This document shows, one piece after another, positions 37,076-44,415 of a stretch of 45,477 nucleotides of DNA. The position numbers and the translations under genes are program-made. The stretch lies in assembly GCF_938074695.1 (NCBI RefSeq), contig NZ_CALJEM010000018.1, positions 1-45,477 of the forward strand, read 5' to 3'. How positions within the stretch are numbered: the stretch's first letter is position 1; each line of letters begins with the position of its first letter. This DNA comes from an uncultured Thermosynechococcus sp. (lineage in GTDB: Bacteria; Cyanobacteriota; Cyanobacteriia; Thermosynechococcales; Thermosynechococcaceae). The notes under the pieces were generated by a model, which saw only the letters and a list, made by a program, of their open reading frames with translations, was not told the DNA's origin and made no database searches.

Positions 37076-37399
37076 CTAGAGAAACTGCTGAAGCGTCGCT
37101 TCAATTTTTGTTTTTGGCACAGCACCCACTAGAATATCCACCTTTTGGCCACCCTTGAAAATCATCAGGGTCGGGATGCTGCGAATGCCGAAGTCGGTCG
37201 CCACCTTGGAATTTTCGTCCGTATTGACTTTGACAACCTTAACTCTGCCCTGATATTCATTGGCGATCTCATCAATAACGGGTGCCACCATGCGGCACGG
37301 CCCACACCACGGTGCCCAGAAATCCACCAATACAGGAATATCGCTATTTAATACTTCTTCTTCAAAGGTGGCATCGGTAACAGACAATGCACTCGACAT
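37076..37399 (-). CDS. trxA: Thioredoxin
   Basis: The 107-residue protein has the redox-active WCGPC site (Cys32 and Cys35), [20 protein letters not shown], the buried Asp26, and the cis-Pro segment [12 protein letters not shown]. It is a standard m-type thioredoxin that reduces target disulfides with electrons from thioredoxin reductase. The upstream 80 bases contain AT-rich boxes but no clear promoter. thiS follows after 21 bases on the same strand. Confidence 0.97.
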   Translation of the reverse strand: MSSALSVTDATFEEEVLNSDIPVLVDFWAPWCGPCRMVAPVIDEIANEYQGRVKVVKVNTDENSKVATDFGIRSIPTLMIFKGGQKVDILVGAVPKTKIEATLQQFL

Positions 37400-37572
37400 A
37401 AGCCAAAATTCCTATAACGAACCAGCGGCCTTAAAAATATACTCTAACAATCTTTCGCCCCCTTGGAAGCGGCGAATTAAATTTGTTCAGGCTCAACGCT
37501 TCCCGCTTTGCCCGCAATGACCGTAGTATAGCATGTTGCCACACCTATTCGGAGCAGGCGATCGCCGTAGCG

Positions 37573-37578
37573 TATAAT
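37573..37578 (+). promoter_or_regulatory. -10 box of psaX
   Basis: A perfect TATAAT stands 34 bases before the psaX ATG, giving a predicted start near 37585 and a leader of about 27 bases. No TTGACA-like box lies at the usual 16-18 base spacing. Confidence 0.55.
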
Positions 37579-37611
37579 AGGGTTGCCCTTGTCCAGAAAA
37601 GGATGTTGACT

Positions 37612-37722
37612 ATGGCAACAAAATCTGCAAAACCCACCTATGCGTTCCGTACCTTTTGGGCAGTCCTACTACTGGCCATTAACTTCTTGGTTGCTGCCTA
37701 CTACTTTGGCATCCTCAAGTAG
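37612..37722 (+). CDS. psaX: Photosystem I subunit PsaX
   Basis: The 36-residue product (MATKSAKPTYAFRTFW and a single membrane segment ending in YYFGILK) matches, from memory, the PsaX chain seen in the T. elongatus photosystem I crystal structure. PsaX is a peripheral one-helix thylakoid subunit at the outer edge of the complex, found in thermophilic cyanobacteria. An upstream in-frame extension to 37483 has no coding character and would cross the -10 box. AAAAGGATG about ten bases before the ATG is a plausible ribosome-binding region. Confidence 0.92.
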   Translation: MATKSAKPTYAFRTFWAVLLLAINFLVAAYYFGILK

Positions 37723-37748
37723 CCCTTAATTATCCTGCCGTTAACCTA

Positions 37749-37765
37749 GGGGGCTGCCAGCCCCC
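37749..37765. terminator. GC hairpin after psaX, terminator-like without T tract
   Basis: GGGGGCT (37749-37755) pairs with AGCCCCC (37759-37765) around a three-base loop, 27 bases after the psaX stop. No T run follows on either strand, so it may act as an RNA-stabilising stem or weak terminator, not a classic one. Confidence 0.45.
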
Positions 37766-38044
37766 ACCCCTAAACTTTGCCGTCACTGGCGCAAGTTGTT
37801 TCCTTTTCATTTAATCAGCTTTCCCGAAGGGAAGCAGGAGCATCTTCAATGTAGCCTCTCCCTGAGCGGATTGCAACCCCCTGTTCCGAGGGATGCCTTG
37901 CAAGGGGGGGTAAATTATTTTCTACGAGGTAACTAAAAATGCTCAAACCCGCTCCCAGAGAGACTCCGGCGGATCCAACGCAAAAATCAGGGGTTTGCCC
38001 ACCTGAATAGATCCGTCGGCAAAGAAAAATCCACCGTGAGAAGG

Positions 38045-38221
38045 CTAGTAACGCTGTTTCAAGAATGTGAAAACCGACCAAAGCCCTGTAAACCAGCTGG
38101 CAATGACGAGGCTCAAGAAAATTCCCCCCGGCAGCATTGTCAGCCAACCGATTCCCCGCAAAAGGTAGAGAATGAGGAAGATGCTGAAGCAAGCAGCAAA
38201 AGCATAATAGGCAACGCGCAC
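38045..38221 (-). CDS. Small two-helix membrane protein, possibly the first part of an interrupted gene
   Basis: A leftward frame from GTG 38221 to TAG 38045 gives 58 residues: VRVAYYAFAACFSIFLILYL, RGIGWLTMLPGGIFLSLVIA, then a basic end FTFLKQRY. The two hydrophobic helices separated by a Gly/Pro turn look like a real cyanobacterial membrane protein. The same frame carries on beyond the TAG for 33 more protein-like codons (GGFFFADGSIQVGKPLIFAL, then DPPESLWERV) to a TGA at 37943-37945, and a TAG also lies just upstream of the start. It may therefore be a decaying gene. A longer open frame in another register (37815-38282) is judged a shadow. Confidence 0.45.
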   Translation of the reverse strand: MRVAYYAFAACFSIFLILYLLRGIGWLTMLPGGIFLSLVIASWFTGLWSVFTFLKQRY

Positions 38222-38412
38222 GGCAAATTGGGTAACGAAGTGCTATAGTGATCTCGTAATCTAAGGGCATGGGACTTGTCAACAGTGAAACAATTGACGT
38301 TGATGGGTTATCCCAACATCACCACTTGGTATCTCGAAATGGGGTTGCGCCAGCGGCGAGCAGCCATCCCTGCACTCTCGGTTGTGGATAATTGCGAAGG
38401 GCCGAGTATGAG

Positions 38413-38459
38413 CTGATCGGCCTGCAAGTGTTCACCTCTGTGTGAACTGGGTCGATCAG
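38413..38459 (+). promoter_or_regulatory. Two-stem RNA hairpin candidate
   Basis: The outer stem CTGATCG (38413-38419) pairs with CGATCAG (38453-38459) and the inner stem GTTCAC (38430-38435) pairs with GTGAAC (38442-38447), with a six-base loop. No T tract follows, so it is more like a leader element or a protein-binding site than a terminator. Confidence 0.4.
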
Positions 38460-38555
38460 AAGTGCTGAGCGTGTTAATCACTGTTATTGCCCTTCAAGTT
38501 TTTGACAACTCAAACCAACCCCACACTCTTCAGCGGGTTAGGTCATGCTCTGGTG

Positions 38556-38567
38556 AGGAACGTTCCT
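38556..38567. promoter_or_regulatory. 12-bp palindrome AGGAACGTTCCT
   Basis: A perfect 12-bp inverted repeat 48 bases before the DHS-like start codon. Part of it (GAGGAACG) is repeated at 38603-38610, directly before the ATG, where it can also serve as the ribosome-binding site. Confidence 0.4.
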
Positions 38568-38615
38568 GCCTGAGCGGCTCTAGCTGCTGGGGAATTAGCT
38601 TGCGAGGAACGACCG

Positions 38616-39779
38616 ATGTCTGCATTTGCTACCCCCATTACCCCTGCACCCATTCCCGACAACATCAGCTTAACAGAACTGATTGATAAGTACTTTACGG
38701 CCTACAACTCGGCACGCTTGCGGGAAATCTGCCAACTGCTAAGCCAGCGGGTTTTCCAGCCGGAGGTGACGGTTGGCCTCAGCCTCTCAGGGGCGATGAC
38801 CCCCACGGGGTTGGGTATTTCAGCCTTGGCACCTTTAGTGCGCGCAGGTTTCATTGATTACATCATTAGCACTGGGGCAAACCTCTACCACGATATTCAC
38901 TATGCCCTTGGCATGGATCTCTATGCGGCGCATCCTTTTGTGGATGATGTGCAACTGCGCAAGGAAAGCAAAATCCGCATCTATGACATTATCTTTGACT
39001 ACGATGTGCTCCTTGAAACCGATGCCTTTTTGCGGCAGGTGCTGCGCAGTGAAACGTTCCAACGCCGCATGGGCACAGCCGAGTTTCACTACCACCTAGG
39101 GCGCTATGTTCGGGAACTAGAAATGCAGCGGGGGCAAGCCCATTCCTGTTTACTGGCAACGGCCTATGAGTGTGGCGTGCCCATTTACACCTCGTCCCCC
39201 GGCGATAGCTCCATTGGCATGAATGTGGCGGCGATCGCCCTTGAAGGCTCAAAACTCATCATTGACCCCGCCATTGATGTTAACGAAACTGCCGCCATTG
39301 CCTACTTTGCCCGCGAAGCCGCTGAGGGACATGGCAAGAGTGCTGCTCTCATTATCGGTGGGGGGAGTCCGAAAAACTTCCTGCTGCAAACCCAGCCGCA
39401 AATCCACGAAGTCTTGGGGCTAGAGGAACGGGGGCACGATTACTTTATCCAGATTACCGATGCCCGTCCGGATACAGGTGGCCTCTCAGGAGCCGTGCCC
39501 AGTGAAGCCGTCAGTTGGGGCAAGGTGGATCCCCAAGGGCTGCGGGATGCGGTGGTCTGCTATACCGATAGCACGATTGCTCTGCCCATTCTCACTGCCT
39601 ACTGCCTCAATCGCTGTCAACCCCGTCCCCACAAACGACTCTACGATCGGCGGCAGGAAATGGTGGAACGCCTGCAGCAACTCTATCTGCAAGCGCAACT
39701 TCAGCACAAGGTGAAAGAGCTGCCCACTGAAGTGCCTCTCGCCACCTATCCCTGTGGCACGCCAATTCGCCGGGGTTAG
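38616..39779 (+). CDS. Deoxyhypusine synthase-like protein
   Basis: The 387-residue product clearly belongs to the deoxyhypusine synthase family: [69 protein letters not shown] and SWGK with Lys303 at the position of the catalytic lysine. Bacteria lack eIF5A, so deoxyhypusine formation is unlikely; bacterial members are thought to make homospermidine or other polyamine derivatives from spermidine, putrescine or agmatine. That assignment here is inference. The stop overlaps the convergent ABC ATPase gene by four bases. Confidence 0.9.
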   Translation: MSAFATPITPAPIPDNISLTELIDKYFTAYNSARLREICQLLSQRVFQPEVTVGLSLSGAMTPTGLGISALAPLVRAGFIDYIISTGANLYHDIHYALGMDLYAAHPFVDDVQLRKESKIRIYDIIFDYDVLLETDAFLRQVLRSETFQRRMGTAEFHYHLGRYVRELEMQRGQAHSCLLATAYECGVPIYTSSPGDSSIGMNVAAIALEGSKLIIDPAIDVNETAAIAYFAREAAEGHGKSAALIIGGGSPKNFLLQTQPQIHEVLGLEERGHDYFIQITDARPDTGGLSGAVPSEAVSWGKVDPQGLRDAVVCYTDSTIALPILTAYCLNRCQPRPHKRLYDRRQEMVERLQQLYLQAQLQHKVKELPTEVPLATYPCGTPIRRG

Positions 39780-40522
39780 TCCCAGCGGGGGGGGATCCTC
39801 AAGGATCCCTCGAAGGCGCGGGCGAGATTTTCAGGCGTAAACACCTCACGGGTGCGGCCATAGGCCAAGATGCTGCGGTTTACCAGCACCACCTGATCAC
39901 AAAAGGTGCTCACGGAGGAAAGATCATGGGTGGAAAGGAGAATCGTGTGCCCTTTCTGCCGCTCCGCCATGAGGAGATCGATCATCAGTTTCTCCGTTTT
40001 CACATCCACGCCCGCAAAGGGTTCATCCAACAGCAACACCTGGGCTTCTTGGGCAAAGGCACGGGCAAGGAACATCCGTTTCTTTTGGCCGCCGGAGAGT
40101 TCGCCAATTTGGCGGTGGCGCAAAGGCCACAGTTCCACCTGCTCTAGGCTTTCGCGTACTCGCCGGCGATCGCTGGCTCGCGGTTGGCGCAGCCAATTCA
40201 TCTTGCCATAGCGCCCCATCATCACCACATCCCAAACCCGCAGAGGGAACTGCCAATCTACATCTTCACTTTGGGGCACATAGGCCACAAGGGACTGCCG
40301 TTGCACCTGTTGTCGGGGTAATCCATGAATGCGCACCTGACCTCGAATCGGCTTGACAAACCCCATGATTGCCTTGAAAAGGGTGGATTTGCCAGCACCA
40401 TTCATGCCCACCACCCCACAGATCGTGCCGGCAGGCAGTTGCAGCGTTGCGCCATAGAGGGCGACATGGCGATGATAGGCCACCGTCACCTCTTCTAAAT
40501 CAATGGCAGGGCTAGAAATCAT
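39776..40522 (-). CDS. mntA: Mn/Zn-type ABC transporter ATPase
   Basis: The 248-residue ABC ATPase has Walker A GMNGAGKS (39-46), the signature LSGGQKKR (about 143), Walker [11 protein letters not shown] (about 160) and the switch histidine in LLSTHDLSS. The closest resemblance is to metal-type (MntA/ZnuC/SitB) ATPases. Its ATG overlaps the stop of the binding-protein gene by four bases, so the two are translationally coupled. The permease partner (MntB) is not in this cluster: the gene runs directly into the DHS-like gene on the opposite strand. Confidence 0.88.
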   Translation of the reverse strand: MISSPAIDLEEVTVAYHRHVALYGATLQLPAGTICGVVGMNGAGKSTLFKAIMGFVKPIRGQVRIHGLPRQQVQRQSLVAYVPQSEDVDWQFPLRVWDVVMMGRYGKMNWLRQPRASDRRRVRESLEQVELWPLRHRQIGELSGGQKKRMFLARAFAQEAQVLLLDEPFAGVDVKTEKLMIDLLMAERQKGHTILLSTHDLSSVSTFCDQVVLVNRSILAYGRTREVFTPENLARAFEGSLRIPPRWD

Positions 40523-41457
40523 GAGGCTGTCCTCTCGGTGAGACCGTTAATCAGGGTGTTGATGTTGTACTTGAGCAAGTCAAGGTAGGTGGGGGCATTG
40601 CCCTCAGGGGGTGACAGGGAATCCACATAGAAAATGCCAGCAAATGTCGCGCCAGACTCCCGTGCCACCTGTTGTTGGGGAGCGGCATTGACGGTACTTT
40701 CGCAAAAGACCGCGGGAATCTGTTTCCGCCGCACCATGTCAATCACCCGCGTCATCTGGCGGGGCGTCCCCTCCTGCTCGGCGTTTAGGGGCCAAAGGTA
40801 CACTTCCTTCAGGTCGTAGTCCCGCGCAAGATAGGAAAAAGCGCCTTCACAGGTGACGATGTAGCGTTTGTCGGCGGGAAGGGCAGTGAGGGCTTGCCGT
40901 AGCTGTTGATCTAGGGCGCGAATTTGGGCTTTGTAGGCTGCGGCGTTGGCGGCATAGGTCTCGGCGCCGGCGGGATCTAGGGCTGTCAGGGCTTTGCGAA
41001 TGTTCTCAACATAGATCAAGGCATTTTGGGGCGACATCCACGCATGGGGATTGGCTTGACCGCGGTAGGCACCCTCTTGAATGGGAATGGGGGTAATGCC
41101 TTCTGTAAGCGTAATGCGGGGAACATTGGGCAGACTGCTGTAGAAGCGATCGCCCCAGCGTTCGAGGCCAAGGCCATTTTCTAAAATCAGAGCCGCTTGC
41201 TGTCCTCGCACAAGGTCACTGGGGGTAAATTCATAGCTGTGGACTTCAGTCCCCGGTTTCATTAGGGACTCCACCCGCAGGCGATCGCCCGCCACCTGCT
41301 GCGCCATATCCGCCAGCACCGTGAACGTGGTCAGGACTAAGGGATGTTCATCCCTATTGGGTTGAGTTGGAGGGGTTGCTTGGCGATTCTCCGGCCTAGG
41401 GGCTGTACACCCCCCCAGCAAGAGAACTCCCACCAGTAACCAACTCAGACCACGCAT
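40519..41457 (-). CDS. mntC: Mn-type ABC transporter binding lipoprotein (MntC-like)
   Basis: The 312-residue cluster A-I binding protein has a lipobox LGGC (Cys17) and metal ligands in the expected places: His73 (EVHSYEF), His138 (NPHAW), Glu204 (CEGAF) and Asp279 (YVDS). The His-His-Glu-Asp set, not three His, favours manganese over zinc. Cys203 and Cys252 sit where Synechocystis MntC has its disulfide. There is no His-rich loop as in ZnuA. ATG 41457 is chosen over a TTG at 41466. An 11-bp-spaced direct repeat lies just upstream. Confidence 0.88.
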   Translation of the reverse strand: MRGLSWLLVGVLLLGGCTAPRPENRQATPPTQPNRDEHPLVLTTFTVLADMAQQVAGDRLRVESLMKPGTEVHSYEFTPSDLVRGQQAALILENGLGLERWGDRFYSSLPNVPRITLTEGITPIPIQEGAYRGQANPHAWMSPQNALIYVENIRKALTALDPAGAETYAANAAAYKAQIRALDQQLRQALTALPADKRYIVTCEGAFSYLARDYDLKEVYLWPLNAEQEGTPRQMTRVIDMVRRKQIPAVFCESTVNAAPQQQVARESGATFAGIFYVDSLSPPEGNAPTYLDLLKYNINTLINGLTERTAS

Positions 41458-41468
41458 AATTAGCAATC

Positions 41469-41485
41469 TTTCATGATCATTTCAT
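41469..41485 (-). promoter_or_regulatory. Direct repeat ATGAAA-N5-ATGAAA upstream of mntC
   Basis: On the plus strand TTTCAT occurs at 41469-41474 and again at 41480-41485, an exact 11-base period (about one helical turn) typical of OmpR-type response-regulator sites. ATGATCAT is palindromic between them. It lies between the mntC start codon and a possible leftward -10 (TATGCT, near 41497-41502). Confidence 0.45.
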
Positions 41486-41580
41486 AATTTTTAACCTAGC
41501 ATAGAATATAAAGGAAAAGCTCTCCCTTGGAGGGCGATCGCCCCGTCCGATACACTGAGGGGAGACAGTGATGGGAAGAA

Positions 41581-42690
41581 ATGGTGAAACGACGCACACG
41601 CTGGCCAGTGCCTCTGGTGATACTTCTTTTCTGGTTGGGCACCTTCCTGCTGCCACCCTTGGGGATCGCGCTGCCCGTTGAACAGCCCTTAATTGCTGCC
41701 TTGCCCCAGGGGAATGCCATTACCGATCCCAAAGCATTGCTGCGTTGGGCCTTACCGATTGACAATCCAACGGTACGAGAACTGCAAAAGGATCTAGAAC
41801 AAATTTCTTTTTGGGTACGGGGCAAGCAGTGGTCAAAAATTGCCAACAATGTCAGCAAAGCGAAAGCTATTATTCGCGATCGCGCCGATGAACTCCTCAG
41901 CAGTATTCCTGCGGAGAAGCAAGAAGCGGCCAAAGCCCTGTTGGCGGAGTTAGAGACCGCCCTTGAGACGCTCCAAGAAGCCGCCAAAGCCAAAGATCGC
42001 AGCCAACTCTTGCCCGCCAAAGCGGCCGCCCTCGACAAGGTGGGGGACTTGGAGGCCATGATGGTACAACACTTTAGCTACACACCGCCCAAGGGCTATG
42101 AAAACCTGCCGCGATTGCTGGGTCGTGCCACCGTGGAAATGGAAACCACCAAGGGCAACCTCACGATTGTTGTGGATGGCTACAGCGCTCCTCTGACTGC
42201 TGGCAACTTTGTGGACTTGGTGCAACGCCACTTCTACGATGGCTTGCCCTTTACCCGTGCGGAGGAATCCTACGTGCTGCAAGCAGGGGATCCGCCGGGG
42301 CCGGAGGTGGGTTTTGTTGATCCCAAAACCAATCAATACCGCACTATTCCCCTTGAAATTCTGGTGGAGGGCGACAAGTATCCCCTCTATGGGACTACCC
42401 TTGAAGATGCAGGGCGTTACCTAGAACACCCCGTGCTCCCCTTTTCCGCCTATGGCACCGTTGCCTTGGCTCGTCCCGCTGACGATCCCAATGGCGGCTC
42501 GTCGCAATTTTTCTTTTTGCTCTTTGAGCCTGAACTGACGCCCGCCGGGCTAAATCTTTTAGATGGTCGCTATGCTGTCTTTGGCTATGTGGTAGAGGGG
42601 CAAGAAACTCTGCGACAATTGCGCCAAGGGGATAAGATTCTCTCGGCCAAGGTGGTGGAGGGTCTAGAAAATCTGGTGCAGCCTGCCTAG
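41581..42690 (+). CDS. Lumenal/periplasmic cyclophilin (TLP40/CYP38-like) peptidyl-prolyl isomerase
   Basis: The 369-residue protein has a basic start and signal peptide (about 1-30, MVKRRTRWPVPLVILLFWLG), an N-terminal helical domain (about 40-165) and a cyclophilin domain (about 175-365) with VEMETTKGNLTIVVDGYSAP, FVDLVQRHFYDGLPFTR and GSSQFFFLL. The layout is that of TLP40/CYP38, a thylakoid-lumen factor for photosystem II assembly in plants; isomerase activity in that group is weak or absent. It heads an operon with the pentapeptide protein 38 bases downstream. A possible -10 (TACACT) is at about 41551-41556. Confidence 0.88.
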   Translation: MVKRRTRWPVPLVILLFWLGTFLLPPLGIALPVEQPLIAALPQGNAITDPKALLRWALPIDNPTVRELQKDLEQISFWVRGKQWSKIANNVSKAKAIIRDRADELLSSIPAEKQEAAKALLAELETALETLQEAAKAKDRSQLLPAKAAALDKVGDLEAMMVQHFSYTPPKGYENLPRLLGRATVEMETTKGNLTIVVDGYSAPLTAGNFVDLVQRHFYDGLPFTRAEESYVLQAGDPPGPEVGFVDPKTNQYRTIPLEILVEGDKYPLYGTTLEDAGRYLEHPVLPFSAYGTVALARPADDPNGGSSQFFFLLFEPELTPAGLNLLDGRYAVFGYVVEGQETLRQLRQGDKILSAKVVEGLENLVQPA

Positions 42691-42728
42691 GTTAGGATGT
42701 TCGTTATAGACGCCGTTGAGAGAGTGTG

Positions 42729-43190
42729 ATGATTGCTAAGGTGGCTTCTGCCCTTTTCCTGCTCCTGATCGGTGCGCCTGCTTGGGCCGCTAATCCTGCC
42801 CATTTAGAACAGCTACGCCGCACGGGCAACTGCCCCAACTGTGATCTCAGCTATGCCCACTTGCGGGGTCGGAATCTGCAGGGCGCCGATCTGCGGGGCG
42901 CCAACCTCAATGCCGCCAATTTACGCGGTGCTAACCTCAGCGGTGGCAACCTCAGCGGTGCCATTCTCAATAACGCGGATCTGACAGGGGCTAATCTGAC
43001 AAATGCCAACCTCACGGGGGCAAGTTTGCTGATCACCCGTTTGGATCGCGCGATTCTTGTGGGGACGCAGCTAAAGGATGCAGTGCTGGGGGGGCGCGAT
43101 CGCCTAGCACGGGTACAGACATTGAGGAATGCCACCTTGCCCAATGGTCAAAAGGCCCTCTTTTTAGAAGAACCGCCTCGCCGTCGCTAG
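42729..43190 (+). CDS. Secreted pentapeptide-repeat protein
   Basis: The 153-residue product has a signal peptide of about 20 residues ([20 protein letters not shown]), a pair of cysteines (CPNC), and about 16 tandem A(D/N)LxG-type pentapeptides (for example [20 protein letters not shown]) forming a right-handed quadrilateral beta-helix, then a basic tail. Such proteins are common in cyanobacterial lumen and periplasm; the role is unknown. ATG 42729 is preferred to the overlapping GTG 42726. The next gene starts three bases after the stop. Confidence 0.85.
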   Translation: MIAKVASALFLLLIGAPAWAANPAHLEQLRRTGNCPNCDLSYAHLRGRNLQGADLRGANLNAANLRGANLSGGNLSGAILNNADLTGANLTNANLTGASLLITRLDRAILVGTQLKDAVLGGRDRLARVQTLRNATLPNGQKALFLEEPPRRR

Positions 43191-43193
43191 CCT

Positions 43194-43346
43194 ATGGAGA
43201 TTGCGATCGCCAGCTTTATCCTCCTCTTTCTGCTCACTGAAGCCGTATTGCACCTGCAACAGTGGGTAATTCCATTACCGGTGGTTCTCATTGCTGCTGT
43301 TGCTTTAGTGGTGGCCTCTAACTGGTCGCTCTTCCGCCGTGAGTAG
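43194..43346 (+). CDS. 50-residue two-helix membrane protein
   Basis: This small gene fills the gap between the pentapeptide gene (three bases before) and the GTPase gene (eight-base overlap, GTGAGTAG). The product has two hydrophobic helices (ASFILLFLLTEAVLHL and PVVLIAAVALVVASNWSLF) and a basic end FRRE. The initial MEIAIA comes from a HIP1 site. The tight fit on both sides and the membrane-protein composition argue for a real gene, perhaps a partner of the membrane-linked GTPase. I know no family name. Confidence 0.65.
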   Translation: MEIAIASFILLFLLTEAVLHLQQWVIPLPVVLIAAVALVVASNWSLFRRE

Positions 43347-44415
43347 CCTCCCCCTCCTCGATGTAACGGCCAAATGTCTAGAGGAGCTGATCGCGTGGCA
43401 TCAGGCACACCATCCGCAATTGAGTGCCCAATGGCAGTCCCTTTATGATCTGCGCGATCGCCTCCAGCAGCGGGCATGGCACATTGTTGTCCTTGGTCAA
43501 GTGAGCCGCGGCAAGTCCGCCCTTTTGAATGCCCTCTATGGGGAAGCGATTTTTCCGGTGGGCGCCATTCCTGGAACGACTCAATGGCCGCGAACGGTTC
43601 GCTGGCACTGTCCGGATCAAATCGTCGATCTTACAGACACTCCCGGTCTTGATGAAGTGGCCGGTAGCCAGCGGGAAGACATGGCATGGAGGGTGGTTGA
43701 GACGGCCGATCTTGTCCTTTTTGTCACCCAAGAAAATCTCACTCCTGTCGAATGCCAAGCCCGCGATCGCCTGAACACCCTTGGCATTCCCTACAAGCTT
43801 ATTTTCACCAAGACGGATCTCTACCCACCAAGGGCCGAAGGGATTGCTGTGAGCAGCACAACGGGTCAGGGCATTCCAGAACTGCGCCAGCTTCTCCAAC
43901 AGTGGTTACAACAGGAAGCCCCCCGCGCCCGTGCCCAGCGAATTCTCCACCAAGCCAGTCAAGTTGAGCAGAGTCTGGGAGCGGCTCTGGGCACTCAAGA
44001 CACGTCGGCATGGTCTTGGTTAGCCGTACAGGTGGCGGGTAGCCTGCTGCTGCCGGGGGGATTTTTCGATGTAGGACTAGCGATGATCAGCACCCTTGCC
44101 TACATCCGCAAAGCGTGCCAAGTCTATGCCCTGCCCTTTCCCCTGCCGGCTTTTGCGAGTCTGAGTCAGTTTGTCTTGTTGTGGTATGCGGCAATTTATC
44201 TCTCCAGTTGGCAGGGCTTGACCTTTGGCAGTGAACTCTGGGGAGTCAATACCACCGTCTTCCTGCAGGGGGGAGTCATCTTCTGGGGCTATCAACAAAT
44301 TCGCCGCCGACTGCATCCCTACCTTCAGCAAGGCTACCAATGGGGCTACTGCGGCCCCCAGCGACTGTTGCAGCAACTAACTCAAACTCGCGCCAATGTA
44401 ACTGCCTCCGGCTGA
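43339..44415 (+). CDS. Membrane-associated Era-like GTPase
   Basis: The 358-residue protein has the G1 loop GQVSRGKS (about 47-54), G3 DTPG, G4 TKTD and a G5-like SST, which together form a TrmE/Era/dynamin-like GTPase. The C-terminal part (about 225-320) has three or four hydrophobic segments, as in DUF697-linked GTPases of cyanobacteria and plastids. The role may be membrane remodelling or transport control; this is inference. The GTG start overlaps the small membrane protein gene. The 3' end overlaps the convergent dcd gene by 34 bases. Confidence 0.82.
   Translation: MSSLPLLDVTAKCLEELIAWHQAHHPQLSAQWQSLYDLRDRLQQRAWHIVVLGQVSRGKSALLNALYGEAIFPVGAIPGTTQWPRTVRWHCPDQIVDLTDTPGLDEVAGSQREDMAWRVVETADLVLFVTQENLTPVECQARDRLNTLGIPYKLIFTKTDLYPPRAEGIAVSSTTGQGIPELRQLLQQWLQQEAPRARAQRILHQASQVEQSLGAALGTQDTSAWSWLAVQVAGSLLLPGGFFDVGLAMISTLAYIRKACQVYALPFPLPAFASLSQFVLLWYAAIYLSSWQGLTFGSELWGVNTTVFLQGGVIFWGYQQIRRRLHPYLQQGYQWGYCGPQRLLQQLTQTRANVTASG

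Larger units (their letters stand above)
38222..38615. other. Palindrome-rich region upstream of the DHS-like gene
   Basis: About 390 bases without a clear gene. It holds a forward GTG frame of 43 codons (38285-38416) of doubtful reality, a two-part inverted repeat (38413-38459) and a 12-bp palindrome (38556-38567). GAGGAACG occurs twice, at the palindrome and just before the ATG at 38616. It could be a structured leader of the DHS-like gene, or decayed coding sequence. Confidence 0.4.

Noticed and set aside
37815-38282. Leftward 155-codon open frame
   Set aside because: Its product is Cys/Arg-rich without any family look, while another register of the same strand gives two clean membrane helices; treated as a shadow frame.
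42851-43144. Leftward frame opposite the pentapeptide-repeat gene
   Set aside because: Regular repeats in the sense gene create a regular, repetitive antisense peptide; no independent evidence.
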